A program made the position numbers and the translations under genes. From Piscinibacter sp. (GTDB lineage Bacteria > Pseudomonadota > Gammaproteobacteria > Burkholderiales > Burkholderiaceae_C), in contig JAGOAS010000009.1 of NCBI GenBank assembly GCA_017983795.1, forward strand, positions 78,719 to 142,718: a stretch of 64,000 nt of DNA. Reading direction: 5' to 3'. The notes beneath the pieces were generated by a model. That model ran no database searches and was not told the origin of the DNA. It saw only the letters and a list, made by a program, of their open reading frames with translations. Position 1 is the first letter of the stretch, and each line of letters opens with the position of its first letter. Below are positions 45,550-57,461 of this stretch, in pieces.

Positions 45550-45605
45550 CGTCGTGCTCCTGTTCGTGAAGGGGGACGGCGCTTGATACGGGGCAGGCCA
45601 CAGAA

Positions 45606-45665
45606 CGGGGTGAAGACGGGGTGACAGCGGGGTGACGCGTTCCCACTACAAATGGAGATCACCCC
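45606..45665. promoter_or_regulatory. Three phased GGGGTGA repeats plus one inverted copy
   Basis: CGGGGTGA starts at 45606, 45617 and 45628, exactly 11 bp apart. The inverted form TCACCCC lies at 45659-45665. Located between the divergent VWA and ECF sigma genes. The spacing puts all three on one face of DNA, as at OmpR/PhoB-type tandem sites; a binding protein is not identified. Confidence 0.55.
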
Positions 45666-45716
45666 ATGCGCGCTTCCCGGCCGTAGCAGCAGCGGATGAG
45701 GCAGACTCCGGGCGCG

Positions 45717-46349
45717 ATGAGCGACAGCCCCGTGGACGACGACGATGACGCGCTGATGGCGGCCTACGCCCGCGGCGAGGCCGCGGCGTTCGAGCGGCTC
45801 TACACGCGCCACCGCCTGGCGCTGTACCGCTTCGTGCGGCGGCTGCTGGGCAGCGCCAACGCGGCGCAGGTGGACGAGGTATTCCAGGACACCTGGCTGC
45901 GCGTGGTGCAGGCGCGCGCGCGCTGGCAGCCGCAGGGCGCGAGCTTCCGCACCTGGCTGTTCACGCTCGCGCACCACCGCGCCATCGACCTGCTGCGCAA
46001 GAGCGGCCGCGAGGTCGCGCTCGATGCGCACGAGGGCGAAGACGGCGAGCCCTGGCAACCCGAGGCGGCCGCTTGGCAGCACTGGCCCGCGCCGGCCTCG
46101 GCCACGCTGCAGGGCGACGAACTCGCCTTCTGGCGCCGCGCCGGCGAGAAGCTGCTCGCCTGCCTGGACGAACTGCCGCTCGCGCAGCGCAGCGCCTTCC
46201 TGCTGCACCACGACGACGGGCTCGCGCTCGCCGACGTCGCGCATGCGCTCGAGGTCGGCTTCGAGACCGCCAAGACGCGGCTGCGCTACGCGATGGCCAA
46301 GCTGCGTGCCTGCATGGGCGCCTACCTCGCGCCGGAGTCGCCGCGATGA
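45717..46349 (+). CDS. ECF-type sigma-70 factor
   Basis: 210 residues. Region 2 ([51 protein letters not shown]) and region 4 ([43 protein letters not shown]) are intact. The ATG at 45717 begins just before region 2; one 21 bases upstream is possible. The following gene starts within its stop codon and encodes a membrane protein likely to act as anti-sigma factor. Confidence 0.92.
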   Translation: MSDSPVDDDDDALMAAYARGEAAAFERLYTRHRLALYRFVRRLLGSANAAQVDEVFQDTWLRVVQARARWQPQGASFRTWLFTLAHHRAIDLLRKSGREVALDAHEGEDGEPWQPEAAAWQHWPAPASATLQGDELAFWRRAGEKLLACLDELPLAQRSAFLLHHDDGLALADVAHALEVGFETAKTRLRYAMAKLRACMGAYLAPESPR

Positions 46350-47362
46350 GCGAATCGCATCGCGACGACGATCTGCCGCGCGACGCCTGGCTGCGCGAGG
46401 CGCTGCGCCATGCGCCCGACGCCGAGGCCGCGCCGCCGCCCAAGCTGAACGAGACCATCCTGCGCATGGGCCGCGCCGCGGTGGCGCCGCCGCGCGAGGA
46501 ACGCGCCGCGCCGATGCTGCAGCGCACCTCGCCCACGCTGCCGTCGGGCACGGTGGCCGGTGGCGGCATGCGCGATGCGCTGGCCGCGTTGTGGGCCTGG
46601 TTCGCCTGGCTACGGCGTCCGCCGGTGGCTGCGGGCTTCGCGCTGGTCTTCCTCTCCACCGTGGTCGGCGTGATGTGGATGGGCCGGCCCATCGAGGAGG
46701 CCGGCGCGCCGCGCGAGGAGACGGTTGCGGCGGCACCGCAGGCCGCACCTGCACCTCGCAGCGATGCGCCTGCGGAACGCGGCCGCGCAAGTCCCGGCCT
46801 GCCCGATGCGGCCAAACGCAGCGTCGAGGCACCGGCCGCGCGCAAGGCCGAACCGCCGCCGGTGCTGGCCAAGGTGGAGGTGCCTCCACCCGCTGCCGCA
46901 CCCGCACCCACGCAGGCCGCCCCGGCTGCCGCCGACATGGCGGCGCGCTCGGTGGCCGCCGCCGCACCGGCTGCCGCACCGGCCGCGGTCGCGCCCGCGG
47001 CGCCGGCCTCCACCGCCATCGAGACGCCCAGCCTGAGCAACCTGCGCTTCGAGATCCGCCGCAAGGCCGAGGCCTGGACCTGGCAGCGCGACGAGGGCGA
47101 GCAGCGCCCCATGGACGAAGCGATGCAGAACTGGATCGCCCAGGCCGACCGCACGACTCGCCCGGCCTGGCAGCACGGCGCCGCGGCCGGCGCGCAGGTG
47201 AGCACCACGCTGCGCTTCACGCGCGACGGCGTGGTGCGCGCCGTGCTGCGCCTCGGCCCCGCCGGCGCGCAGCTCACGCGCGGCGGCAAGACCGAGTCGG
47301 TGACGCTGTCGGCCGCGCAGGCCGCGGCGCTGCAATCCTCGCTCGACGCGCTGGGCCCCTGA
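46346..47362 (+). CDS. Probable membrane anti-sigma factor
   Basis: 338 residues. Hydrophilic cytoplasmic N-terminus (about 1-90), one membrane helix ([19 protein letters not shown], about 93-111), a long Ala/Pro-rich linker (about 115-230) and a C-terminal domain with [14 protein letters not shown] and [15 protein letters not shown]. No zinc-binding HxxxCxxC motif, so it is not of the ZAS class. The anti-sigma role is inferred from the 4-base overlap with the sigma gene and the topology. Confidence 0.7.
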   Translation: MSESHRDDDLPRDAWLREALRHAPDAEAAPPPKLNETILRMGRAAVAPPREERAAPMLQRTSPTLPSGTVAGGGMRDALAALWAWFAWLRRPPVAAGFALVFLSTVVGVMWMGRPIEEAGAPREETVAAAPQAAPAPRSDAPAERGRASPGLPDAAKRSVEAPAARKAEPPPVLAKVEVPPPAAAPAPTQAAPAAADMAARSVAAAAPAAAPAAVAPAAPASTAIETPSLSNLRFEIRRKAEAWTWQRDEGEQRPMDEAMQNWIAQADRTTRPAWQHGAAAGAQVSTTLRFTRDGVVRAVLRLGPAGAQLTRGGKTESVTLSAAQAAALQSSLDALGP

Positions 47363-47418
47363 CAGCTCGCGACAGGGCGCGTCGCTATGATGGGCGGTTT
47401 GCCCTCGAGCGAAGCGTG

Positions 47419-50325
<2,907 letters not shown>

Positions 50326-50407
50326 GCCGGCAAGCGCCGGGCCGCTCCCAAGCGGCCGGCCGACCCCCTCGGGGGGTGGCCGCGGTACTCCGCGGCCGGG
50401 GGCTCCA
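50326..50407. repeat. Intergenic palindromic repeat after uvrA
   Basis: Three adjacent hairpins: GGCCGCT/AGCGGCC (50340-50357, loop CCCA), ACCCCCTC/GGGGGGT around 50363-50377, and GGCCGCGG/CCGCGGCC (50378-50397, loop TACT). Read on the minus strand it matches the module order of the 11109-11187 repeat (GCCCCC, CCCCCCGAGGGGG, CTTGGGA, CGGCCC). It separates the convergent uvrA and polyamine-binding genes and may act as a two-way terminator. Confidence 0.7.
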
Positions 50408-51514
50408 TCACAACCCCGCCTTGAACTGCGTAAATACGCGCGTCTGCACGCGGCGGATCGCCGGTGGCAGCGCCTCGGGCGTATTCATGCGGGCGAGGTC
50501 CTCGGGGCTGAGGAAGATCGAGTGGTTGGCCGCCACTTCCGGCTTCACGAAGGGCAGCGAGGCCTTGTTCGGGTTGGCGTAGAAGACCTTGTTGGTCAGG
50601 CTGGCGTGCACTTCGGGCCGCAGGATGTAGTCGATGAACTTGTGTGCGTTGCCGGGGTGCGGCGCGTCGGCCGGGATGGCCATGGAATCGAAGAACAGCG
50701 TTGCGCCGCTCTTCGGAATCAGCGCCTCGATCACCGGCCCCTGGCCTGCGGCGATGGCGCGGGCGCGCGCGATGTTGATGTCGCCCGAGTAGCCCATCAC
50801 CGCGCACAGGCTGCCGTCGACCATCTCGTTGATGTAGCCCGAGGAGGAGAAGCGCGTCACGTAGGGGCGGATCTTCTTCAGCATCGCGGCGGCCGCCGCG
50901 TAGTCGGGCGCGTTGCGGCTGTAGCCCGGCTTGCCGACGTAGAACATCGCCACCGGCAGCACCTCGGAGGGCGAGTCGAGCAGGTTCAGGCCGCAGCCCT
51001 TGAGGCGGCTCGCGTAGGCGGGGTCGAACAGCAGCGACCAGGGGTTCTCCGGCATCGGCAGGCCGGCGAGCGCCTTCTCGACCTTGGGTCGGTTGATGCC
51101 CACCGTGATGTAGCCCCACAGCCAGTCGACCAGGTACTGGTTGCCCGGGTCGACCTTGGCGAGCTGCGCGAGCAGGGCCGGGTCGAGGTTGCCCCAGTGC
51201 GTGAGCTGCGCGCGGTCGAGCTTGCGGAACAGGCCGCCCTCGATCTGCTGGCGCGCGAAGTGCGCGCTGGGCACGACGATGTCGTAGCCGCTGTGCCCGG
51301 CCACCAGCTTGGCGTGCAGGATCTCGTTGGTGTCGTAGTTGTCGTAGCGGACCTTGATGCCCGTCTCGTGCTCGAAGTTGGCGAGCGTGTCCTCGGCGAT
51401 GTAGTCGGACCAGTTGTAGACGTTCAGCAGCTTGGGCTCGGCAGTCGCAGCCTGGGCCAAGCCCACCGCAGCAGTGGCCGCGAGCGCAACGAGGAGAAGC
51501 TTGATTCGGTGCAT
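50408..51514 (-). CDS. Polyamine ABC transporter substrate-binding protein (PotF/SpuD-like)
   Basis: 368 residues with a signal peptide (about 1-24). Family-1 polyamine-binding fold: LNVYNWSDYIAEDTL at the mature N-terminus, GIKVRYDNYDTNEIL, YDIVVPSAHFARQQI, VDWLWGYITVGIN, and YSGDINIARARA in the cleft. It should bind putrescine or spermidine in the periplasm. No permease or ATPase genes are adjacent, so it is an orphan binding protein here and the partner transporter must be elsewhere. Confidence 0.92.
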   Translation of the reverse strand: MHRIKLLLVALAATAAVGLAQAATAEPKLLNVYNWSDYIAEDTLANFEHETGIKVRYDNYDTNEILHAKLVAGHSGYDIVVPSAHFARQQIEGGLFRKLDRAQLTHWGNLDPALLAQLAKVDPGNQYLVDWLWGYITVGINRPKVEKALAGLPMPENPWSLLFDPAYASRLKGCGLNLLDSPSEVLPVAMFYVGKPGYSRNAPDYAAAAAMLKKIRPYVTRFSSSGYINEMVDGSLCAVMGYSGDINIARARAIAAGQGPVIEALIPKSGATLFFDSMAIPADAPHPGNAHKFIDYILRPEVHASLTNKVFYANPNKASLPFVKPEVAANHSIFLSPEDLARMNTPEALPPAIRRVQTRVFTQFKAGL

Positions 51515-51652
51515 GCCGGGCCTCCTGGATCGAAGGGGTCGGACAAACTTAGGCGATGCCGGAGTCAGGGAGTTCCCCGCCGCAGCGGCGCACGCCGGCG
51601 TGCATGGCTAGACTCGCCGCTTCCGCCGCCGCAACGACGGCCAGGAGACAGC

Positions 51653-52258
51653 ATGGCCCTGACGATCGACTACTACTTCGCCCCCAACTCGCCCTGGACC
51701 TACCTCGGCCACGAGCGCTTCGCGCAGATCGCGCGAGCGGCCGGCGCCGGCATCAACGTGCTGCCGGTCGATCTGGGCGGCAAGGTCTTCCCGGTCTCGG
51801 GCGGGCTGCCGCTGGCCAAGCGCGCGCCGCAGCGCCAGGCCTACCGGCTGCTCGAGTTGAAGCGCTTCAGCGAGTTTCTCGGCCAGCCCATCGTGCTGCA
51901 GCCGAAGTTCTTTCCGGTCAACGCGGACGACGCCGCCAAGCTGATCATCGCGGTCGACATGCACGACGGCAGCGAGGCCGCGATGCGCATCGCCGGCCGC
52001 ATCCTGCGCGGCGTGTGGGTGGACGAGCGCAACATCGCCGACGCGCGCGACCTGGCGAAGATGCTCGAAGCCGAAGGCCTGCCGGCGCAGCGCCTCGACG
52101 CCTCGATGAGCCAGGCCGTGCACCAGCGCTACGAGCAGGACTCGCAGCGCGCCATCGCCGCCGGCGTATTCGGCGCGCCCAGCTACGTGGTCGAGGGCGA
52201 GATCTTCTGGGGCCAGGACCGGCTCGACTTCCTGCAACGAAGGCTCGCCAAGGGCTGA
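51653..52258 (+). CDS. DsbA-family oxidoreductase, 2-hydroxychromene-2-carboxylate isomerase type
   Basis: 201 residues. Thioredoxin/GST-kappa fold with active segment YYFAPNSPWTYLGHERF, where Ser replaces the Cys of DsbA, and the C-terminal GVFGAPSYVVEGEIFWGQDRLDFL. The family includes glutathione-dependent isomerases of aromatic catabolism, but many members stand alone as here. An AGGAG ribosome site precedes the start. The substrate is unknown. Confidence 0.87.
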   Translation: MALTIDYYFAPNSPWTYLGHERFAQIARAAGAGINVLPVDLGGKVFPVSGGLPLAKRAPQRQAYRLLELKRFSEFLGQPIVLQPKFFPVNADDAAKLIIAVDMHDGSEAAMRIAGRILRGVWVDERNIADARDLAKMLEAEGLPAQRLDASMSQAVHQRYEQDSQRAIAAGVFGAPSYVVEGEIFWGQDRLDFLQRRLAKG

Positions 52259-52264
52259 GCCGGC

Positions 52265-52293
52265 ACGAAAAAGCCGGCCACGGGGGCCGGCTT
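52265..52293 (-). terminator. Intrinsic terminator for the SWIB/histone-like gene
   Basis: AAGCCGGCC (52271-52279) pairs with GGCCGGCTT (52285-52293). On the minus strand the stem runs into a five-T tract. It lies between two convergent genes and serves mainly the minus-strand one. Confidence 0.8.
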
Positions 52294-52331
52294 CCAGGCT
52301 GCGCGGCTCCGTGGAGCCGCTGCAGTGACGC

Positions 52332-52754
52332 TCACTTCAGGTGGGCGTTGACGTACTTCGTCAGCTCGAACATCGACACCTGAGCCTGCTTGGTGACTTC
52401 CTTCAGCTTGGCGTCGGCGTTGATCAGCGTGCGCTTGATCTTGTCCTGCAGGCCGTGCTTCTTGATGTACTCCCAGACCTTCTTGGTCACCTCGGTGCGC
52501 GGCAGCGGCTTGTCGCCGATGATCGCGGCCAGGGCCGAGCTCGGGGTCATCGGCTTGAGGAACGCGGCGTTCGGGGTGCGCTTCTTGGCCGGAGCCTTCT
52601 TCGCAGCGGCCTTCTTCGCCGGAGCCTTCTTGGCCGGAGCGGCCTTCTTCGCCGGGGCCTTCTTGGCCGGGGCCTTCTTCGCCGGTGCCGCCTTCTTGGC
52701 CGGGGCCTTCTTCGCCGCCGCCTTTTTGGCGGGAGCCTTCTTCGCAGTTGCCAT
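52332..52754 (-). CDS. SWIB/MDM2-domain protein with histone H1-like Lys/Ala tail
   Basis: 140 residues. Residues 1-58 are almost entirely K, A and P in PAKKA-type repeats, like eukaryotic H1 tails and bacterial HctB/AlgP-type proteins. Residues ~60-138 form a SWIB domain (FLKPMTPSSALAAIIGDKPL, PRTEVTKKVWEYIKKHGLQD, LINADAKLKEV, SMFELTKYVNAHLK). Probably a nucleoid protein using the tail for DNA binding. The repeat region (52580-52750) is prone to length variation. The gene has its own terminator. Confidence 0.9.
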   Translation of the reverse strand: MATAKKAPAKKAAAKKAPAKKAAPAKKAPAKKAPAKKAAPAKKAPAKKAAAKKAPAKKRTPNAAFLKPMTPSSALAAIIGDKPLPRTEVTKKVWEYIKKHGLQDKIKRTLINADAKLKEVTKQAQVSMFELTKYVNAHLK

Positions 52755-52939
52755 GTTGATTCACTCCATCAAAAGTCTGATTGATGTGCCCGGGATGGGC
52801 GAGGTTCGCGTGGAACCTCATTTCTCCATAGCACCGTGCGGAGCGAATGGTATAGCGTCACTGCTGCATTGAGAAGCAGTTTTCGCTCGTGGCGCGTTGA
52901 TCTTGTCGAGGGAAAGCGCGCATTTGTCGCGCTCACACG

Positions 52940-54070
52940 TCACCTGGGGCGCTCCCAGGGAGCTCCCAGGGAGCTTTTCGAGGCTTCGAAGAGCAGTTCG
53001 CGCGGCACGTCGGCGAGTGTCGCGACACCTGCGAGCGCCATCGCGATCTCGAGTTCGTCGCGCAGCAGGCGCAGCGCATGGGCCACGCCCTGCGGCCCTG
53101 CAGCGGCGAGCGCGAATGCGATCGGACGCCCCACCAGCACCGCGCGCGCACCGAGCGCGATGGCCTTGAGCACGTCGGTGCCGCGGCGGATGCCGCCGTC
53201 GACGAGCAGCGGCAGCGCAGCGCCACTCACACCCGCGAGCGCGTCGGCGATGCGCGGCAGCGCCCACGCGGTCGGCAGCGCGGTGTCGAGCGTGCGGCCG
53301 CCGTGGTTGGAGACGATCAGCGCATCGGCGCCGTGCGCATGCGCGAGCTTCGCGTCCTCGGGATGCAGCACGCCCTTGAGCACGAGCGGCAGCTTGGTCT
53401 GCGCGCGCAGCCAGGCGACGTCGTCCCAGCTCGGCGCCGAAGCCAGCAGACCGCCGCAGAGTTCGCCGCCGCGCGCCGACGTCGGCGCAGCGGCGAGGTT
53501 CACCGCCGCCACGTCCGGCGGCAGACGGAAGCCGGCGCGCCGCTCGCGGTCGCGCGCGCCGTGCACCGGCGCATCCACCGTCAGCACCAGCGCTTCGTAG
53601 CCGGCGGCTTCCGCGCGGCGCACGAGTTCGAGGTCGAAGCCGCGCTCGCCCTGCAGGTAGAGCTGGAACCACAGCGGCCCGCGCGCCGGCTCGGGCCGCA
53701 CCAGCCGCGCGACCTGTTCGAGCGGCACGCTGGCCTGCGCGCTGAGCACCATGCCGGCGCCCTGCGCGGCGGCTGCCAGCGCGACGCCGAGTTCGCCGCT
53801 CTCGTGCGCGAGGCGCTGGAAGGCCATCGGCGCGACCAGGATCGGGTGCGCGAGCGTGCGCCCGAGCAGCTCGACGCGCGTGTGCCCCTGCGCGCTCGCA
53901 CGCAGCACGCGCGGCTGCAGCCACGACGCGGCCCAGGCCGCGCGGTTGGCGGCGAGCGTGATCTCGTCGGCCGCGCCGCCGGCGAAGTAGGCCCAGGCGT
54001 TGGCGTCGAGCGTCTCTCGCGCGCGCGCCTCGTAGTCGGCCAGCGAGACGGGCGCGCCGGCGTCGCTCAT
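52940..54070 (-). CDS. FMN-dependent alpha-hydroxy-acid oxidoreductase (LldD/glycolate oxidase family)
   Basis: 376 residues. TIM-barrel flavoenzyme with [72 protein letters not shown], the active-site His/Arg in [13 protein letters not shown] and [14 protein letters not shown]. It oxidises 2-hydroxy acids (lactate, glycolate, mandelate type) to 2-keto acids. The ATG overlaps the PKHD gene stop, so it is the last gene of the iron-uptake operon. An 11-bp tandem duplication at 52951-52972 sets the frame of its last codons. Confidence 0.9.
   Translation of the reverse strand: MSDAGAPVSLADYEARARETLDANAWAYFAGGAADEITLAANRAAWAASWLQPRVLRASAQGHTRVELLGRTLAHPILVAPMAFQRLAHESGELGVALAAAAQGAGMVLSAQASVPLEQVARLVRPEPARGPLWFQLYLQGERGFDLELVRRAEAAGYEALVLTVDAPVHGARDRERRAGFRLPPDVAAVNLAAAPTSARGGELCGGLLASAPSWDDVAWLRAQTKLPLVLKGVLHPEDAKLAHAHGADALIVSNHGGRTLDTALPTAWALPRIADALAGVSGAALPLLVDGGIRRGTDVLKAIALGARAVLVGRPIAFALAAAGPQGVAHALRLLRDELEIAMALAGVATLADVPRELLFEASKSSLGAPWERPR
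52951..52974. repeat. 11-bp tandem duplication near the 3' end of the oxidase gene
   Basis: GCTCCCAGGGA occurs twice head to tail (52951-52961 and 52962-52972). Each copy with the next two bases also forms GCTCCC-A-GGGAGC. Eleven is not a multiple of three, so removing one copy would extend the protein past its present stop to 52818. Confidence 0.8.
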
Positions 54071-54747
54071 GTCTCGGCCCAGAGGCGCAGTAGGTTGTGG
54101 TACGTGCCGGTGAGCGCGACCACGCCGGCATCCATCTCGCCCACCGTCGAGCGCAGGTGCATCAGCGCACGGTCCATCTCGAACAGCAGGCGGCGCTGCT
54201 CCTCGCTGCGCACCATGCTCTGCACCCAGAAGAAGCTGGCCACGCGCGCGCCGCGGGTCACCGGCTCGACGCGGTGCACGCTGGTGCTCGGGTAGAGCAC
54301 CATGTCGCCGGCCGGCAGCTTGACGCGCCGCTCGCCGGCCGCGCTTTCGACGACCAGGTCGCCGCCCTCGTACTCGTCCGGGTCGCACAGGAACAGCGTG
54401 CACGACAGGTCGGTGCGCACGCGCCCCGCCGGTGCGTAGCGGATCGCCGCGTCGACATGGTTGCCGTAGCTGTTGGCCGGGCCGGCGTAGCGGTTGAACA
54501 TCGGCGGGAAGACATTCCTCGGCAGCGCCGCCGAGAAGAAGGTGGCGTGCCGCTCCAGGCCCTGCAGCACCAGCGCGCGCAGGGTGCGCGCGGGCTCGCC
54601 GTCCTGCGCGAGCTGCTGGTTGTTCTTCACGGTGACGGCCTGGGCACCGGCCGTGCTGCGGCCGTCTTCCCAGGCGGCGCCGGCCAGCAGGCGGCGTGCC
54701 TCGCAAACGTCGTCCGGGGTGAGCACCCCCTCGAGAGTCAGGAGCAT
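54067..54747 (-). CDS. piuC: PKHD-type Fe(II)/2-oxoglutarate dioxygenase (PiuC/YbiX type)
   Basis: 226 residues. Prolyl-hydroxylase-like jelly roll with iron ligands in GNHVDAAI (His, Asp) and SVHRVEPV (His), and a 2-oxoglutarate Arg in [11 protein letters not shown]-terminal [21 protein letters not shown] is typical. PiuC/YbiX is almost always next to a Fiu/PiuA-type receptor, as here (3 bases from its stop). Its role in iron-siderophore uptake is unproven. Complete length. Confidence 0.93.
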   Translation of the reverse strand: MLLTLEGVLTPDDVCEARRLLAGAAWEDGRSTAGAQAVTVKNNQQLAQDGEPARTLRALVLQGLERHATFFSAALPRNVFPPMFNRYAGPANSYGNHVDAAIRYAPAGRVRTDLSCTLFLCDPDEYEGGDLVVESAAGERRVKLPAGDMVLYPSTSVHRVEPVTRGARVASFFWVQSMVRSEEQRRLLFEMDRALMHLRSTVGEMDAGVVALTGTYHNLLRLWAET

Positions 54748-54750
54748 GGG

Positions 54751-56997
54751 TCAGAACCTGATGCTGGTAGTGAGCTGCACCGTGCGCGCCTTGCCCGGCA
54801 CGTAGTGGCCGCGGTAGAGCTGGTCGGCGTAGAGCTTGTCGGTCACGTTGGTCACGTTGAGCTTGAAGCTCAGGTCGCCCGCCTTGTACTCGGCCATCAG
54901 GTCGCCGGTGACGAAGCTGGGCGCGTAGAAGGCGGCGAGGTAGGGCCGCGTGCCGCTGCGCGCCGTCAGGCCACCGCCGACGCGCCACTGGGGCGAGAGC
55001 CGGTAGGTGGTCCAGAAGCTGCCCGAGTGGCGCGGCGTCATCGCCGGCCGGCTGCCTTCGACCTCGCCGCCGACCAGCGTGCCCTTGTCGACCTTGGCCG
55101 AGGGAATCCACTCGTAGGCCGCGAACAGCTCCCAGGCCGGCGTGATGCGCCCGGCGAAATCCAGGTCGATGCCGGCCGCATGGCGCTGGCCGGAGAGGAT
55201 GTAGTTGTCGGGGCTGACGCTGTCCTGGTCGGTGTTGCGCTCGTTGTACTTGGTGGCGTGGAAGAGCGCGAAGCGCGTCGTGAAGCGGCCCTGCGCCCAG
55301 TCGATGCTGCCGCCGAGCTCGACGTTGCGGCTCGCCTCGGGCGGCGTGTTCGTGCCCTGCGGGTCGAACGAGTAGGCGTCGCCGAAGGTGTTGAACGAGG
55401 TGCCGTAGGAGAGGTGGTAGGACTGCTGCTCGGTCGGCTGGAAGAGCACTCCGAAGCGCCGGCTCAACAGCGAGTCGGTGCGCTCGCGCTCGGCGGTCTG
55501 CGTGCCCGGCGGCGTCGTGTTCGTGCCGCCCAGGTTGGCGGTGGCGTAGCTGCGGTAGGTGCCGCCGAACTGGTCCCAGCGCAGGCCGGCGAGCAGCTTC
55601 CACATCGGCGCGAACTCGACCATGTCCTGCGCGTAGACGCCGATCGCCTTGGCGTCGAAGGTCTGGCTGCGGCGCACGCCGCGCAAGCCTTCGTCGACCG
55701 CGCCGCCGTCGTCGGGCGTGCCGATGGTGGTGGTCGGCTTGGCCGGAATCGTCACGCCGGCCGGGGTGACGGCCGCGTAGCGGTTGAAGTCGTCGAGCGC
55801 GAGGTCGATGCCCGAGAGCACGGCGTGCTTCATGCCGAACGCCTCGAAGCCGCCGCTGTAGTCGCTCTGCAGGTACACGCTTTCCATGTCCTGGATCTTG
55901 TTCTGCGAGCCGCGCGTCAGCACCGTGCCCGCGCCGATGGTCGCCAGCGAGACGGCCACGCCGCCCGGCTGCTGCGCCGCGGCGGCGAAGCGGATCGCGC
56001 TGGCGCGCTGGTCGCGCTCGTAGCGGGCGATGCGCAGCACCGTGCGCAGCTCGCTGTCGGCGGCGAAGCGGTGCACGTGCGTGGCCGTGCCGTAGGTGGT
56101 GCCGCCGGCCGTGATGTCGCTCGCCGCGCCGTAGTAGGCGTCCGGCTTGAAGGCCTCGCTGACCTGGTTCTGCAGCCAGGGGAAGCCGTAGTTGATGCCG
56201 TTCTTGTATTGCAGGTGGTACAGGCCGACCGAGAACTCGTCGCGCGTGCCTATGCCCCAGCGGAAGGTCGGCGCGATGCCTTGCTTGGCTATGCGGTTGC
56301 CGCCGTTGTCGGCTTCGTTGACCAGCGCGTTCAGCCGCACGGCCGAGTCGTCGCCGGTCTTGAGGTTGAAGTCGGCCGTGCCGCGCACATAGCTGCCGTT
56401 GCCGAGCGTCATCGAGAGCTCGTTCTGGTTGATCAGCATCGGCTGCTTGTTGACCTGGTTGACCGCGCCGCCGGTGGAGCCGCGGCCGAACAGCATCGAG
56501 GCCGAACCGCGGATCACCTCCAGGCGATCCCAGTTGAAGCTGTCGCGGTCGTAGAAGCCGGGGTCGCGCATGCCGTCGAGGAAGATGTCGCCGGTGGACT
56601 GCAGCGCGAAGCCGCGCAGGCGCACGTCCTCCTCCTGGCCCTCGGCCGCCTGGAAGGTGATGCCGGCGGTGTTGCGCAGCGCGTCCTTCATGGTGTCGAG
56701 GTTGCGGTCGTCGATCAGCCGCTCGGTGACCACGGTGATCGACTGCGGGATGTCGCGCAGCTCCTGCTGTCCCTTGCCGATGCGCGTCTCGGTGGCGCGC
56801 ACGCTGTCCTTGCCCGTCGCCTCGGCCTGCGCCTTCACCTTGATCGGCGCGAGCGTGGTTTCCTTGCTGTCTTCCGGCGCGGTGGTCTGCGCGTGCGCGC
56901 TGCCGAAGGCGAGGCCGAAGCCGGCGGCCAGCGCGCCCAGCGGCAGCAGGGCGGGGCGGGCGGCGGCGCGCGCGGCGGGCTTCTTCTTGCGTTTCAT
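54751..56997 (-). CDS. TonB-dependent catecholate siderophore receptor (Fiu/PiuA type)
   Basis: 748 residues. Signal peptide with a long basic start (MKRKKKPAARAAARP), TonB box-like ETTLAPIKVKA, plug domain (about 70-190; LRDIPQSITVVTERLI, EVIRGSASMLFGRGSTGGAVN), and a 22-strand barrel ending in the terminal Phe (VQLTTSIRF). Transports Fe(III)-siderophore across the outer membrane with TonB-ExbBD, all encoded just upstream. Fiu-type receptors take catecholate monomers. The start has an AGGAGG-like site. Confidence 0.93.
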   Translation of the reverse strand: MKRKKKPAARAAARPALLPLGALAAGFGLAFGSAHAQTTAPEDSKETTLAPIKVKAQAEATGKDSVRATETRIGKGQQELRDIPQSITVVTERLIDDRNLDTMKDALRNTAGITFQAAEGQEEDVRLRGFALQSTGDIFLDGMRDPGFYDRDSFNWDRLEVIRGSASMLFGRGSTGGAVNQVNKQPMLINQNELSMTLGNGSYVRGTADFNLKTGDDSAVRLNALVNEADNGGNRIAKQGIAPTFRWGIGTRDEFSVGLYHLQYKNGINYGFPWLQNQVSEAFKPDAYYGAASDITAGGTTYGTATHVHRFAADSELRTVLRIARYERDQRASAIRFAAAAQQPGGVAVSLATIGAGTVLTRGSQNKIQDMESVYLQSDYSGGFEAFGMKHAVLSGIDLALDDFNRYAAVTPAGVTIPAKPTTTIGTPDDGGAVDEGLRGVRRSQTFDAKAIGVYAQDMVEFAPMWKLLAGLRWDQFGGTYRSYATANLGGTNTTPPGTQTAERERTDSLLSRRFGVLFQPTEQQSYHLSYGTSFNTFGDAYSFDPQGTNTPPEASRNVELGGSIDWAQGRFTTRFALFHATKYNERNTDQDSVSPDNYILSGQRHAAGIDLDFAGRITPAWELFAAYEWIPSAKVDKGTLVGGEVEGSRPAMTPRHSGSFWTTYRLSPQWRVGGGLTARSGTRPYLAAFYAPSFVTGDLMAEYKAGDLSFKLNVTNVTDKLYADQLYRGHYVPGKARTVQLTTSIRF

Positions 56998-57028
56998 GGC
57001 GATCCTCCTTGGTTCTCGTCGTTCGTAT

Positions 57029-57448
57029 TCAGGGCTTGTCCGGCTCGCTCACGAAGCCGACCTTGGCGAGCCCGGCGCGCGAGGCGTCGGCGAGCGTGCG
57101 GGCGACGTGCTTGTAGGGCACGGCCTGGTCGGCACGCAGGTGGATCTCGGGCTGCGGCTGCTGCTTGCCGGCGGCGGCGAAGCGCGTGTTGGCGTCTTCG
57201 CGCGAGACGGGCTCGCCGTTCCAGTACAACGCGCCGCTCGCGTCGATCGCGAACTCGACCTTGTCGGCCTTGGCCTGGTTGACCTGCGCGCTGGCACGCG
57301 GCAGTTCGAGCTTGACGGCGTGGGTGAGCAGCGGCGCGGTGACGATGAAGATCACCAGCAGCACCAGCATCACGTCGATCAGCGGAACCATGTTGATCTC
57401 GGCGACCGGCGCGCTGCTGCGCTGCGAATCGAAGCTGGCGAAGGCCAT
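57029..57448 (-). CDS. exbD: Biopolymer transporter ExbD
   Basis: 139 residues. One N-terminal membrane helix with the essential Asp (INMVPLIDVMLVLLVIFIV), then a periplasmic domain (VEFAIDASGALYWNGEPVS, DQAVPYKHVARTLADASRAG). With ExbB it converts proton flow into TonB energy. The gene lies 13 bases after exbB and 31 before the receptor. Confidence 0.95.
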   Translation of the reverse strand: MAFASFDSQRSSAPVAEINMVPLIDVMLVLLVIFIVTAPLLTHAVKLELPRASAQVNQAKADKVEFAIDASGALYWNGEPVSREDANTRFAAAGKQQPQPEIHLRADQAVPYKHVARTLADASRAGLAKVGFVSEPDKP

Positions 57449-57461
57449 GCTGCGGCTCCGC

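Noticed and set aside
52580-52750. Minisatellite or CRISPR-like array
   Set aside because: The periodic sequence encodes the Lys/Ala tail of the SWIB protein in frame; there are no unique spacers.
52755-52939. C-terminal extension of the oxidase into this region
   Set aside because: With the present two-copy repeat the oxidase frame stops at 52940. The region is relatively A+T-rich and looks like the promoter of the SWIB gene.
54097-57282. Long plus-strand open frame opposite the receptor and hydroxylase genes
   Set aside because: Same codon-bias artefact. The minus-strand genes show complete domains, good starts and operon spacing.
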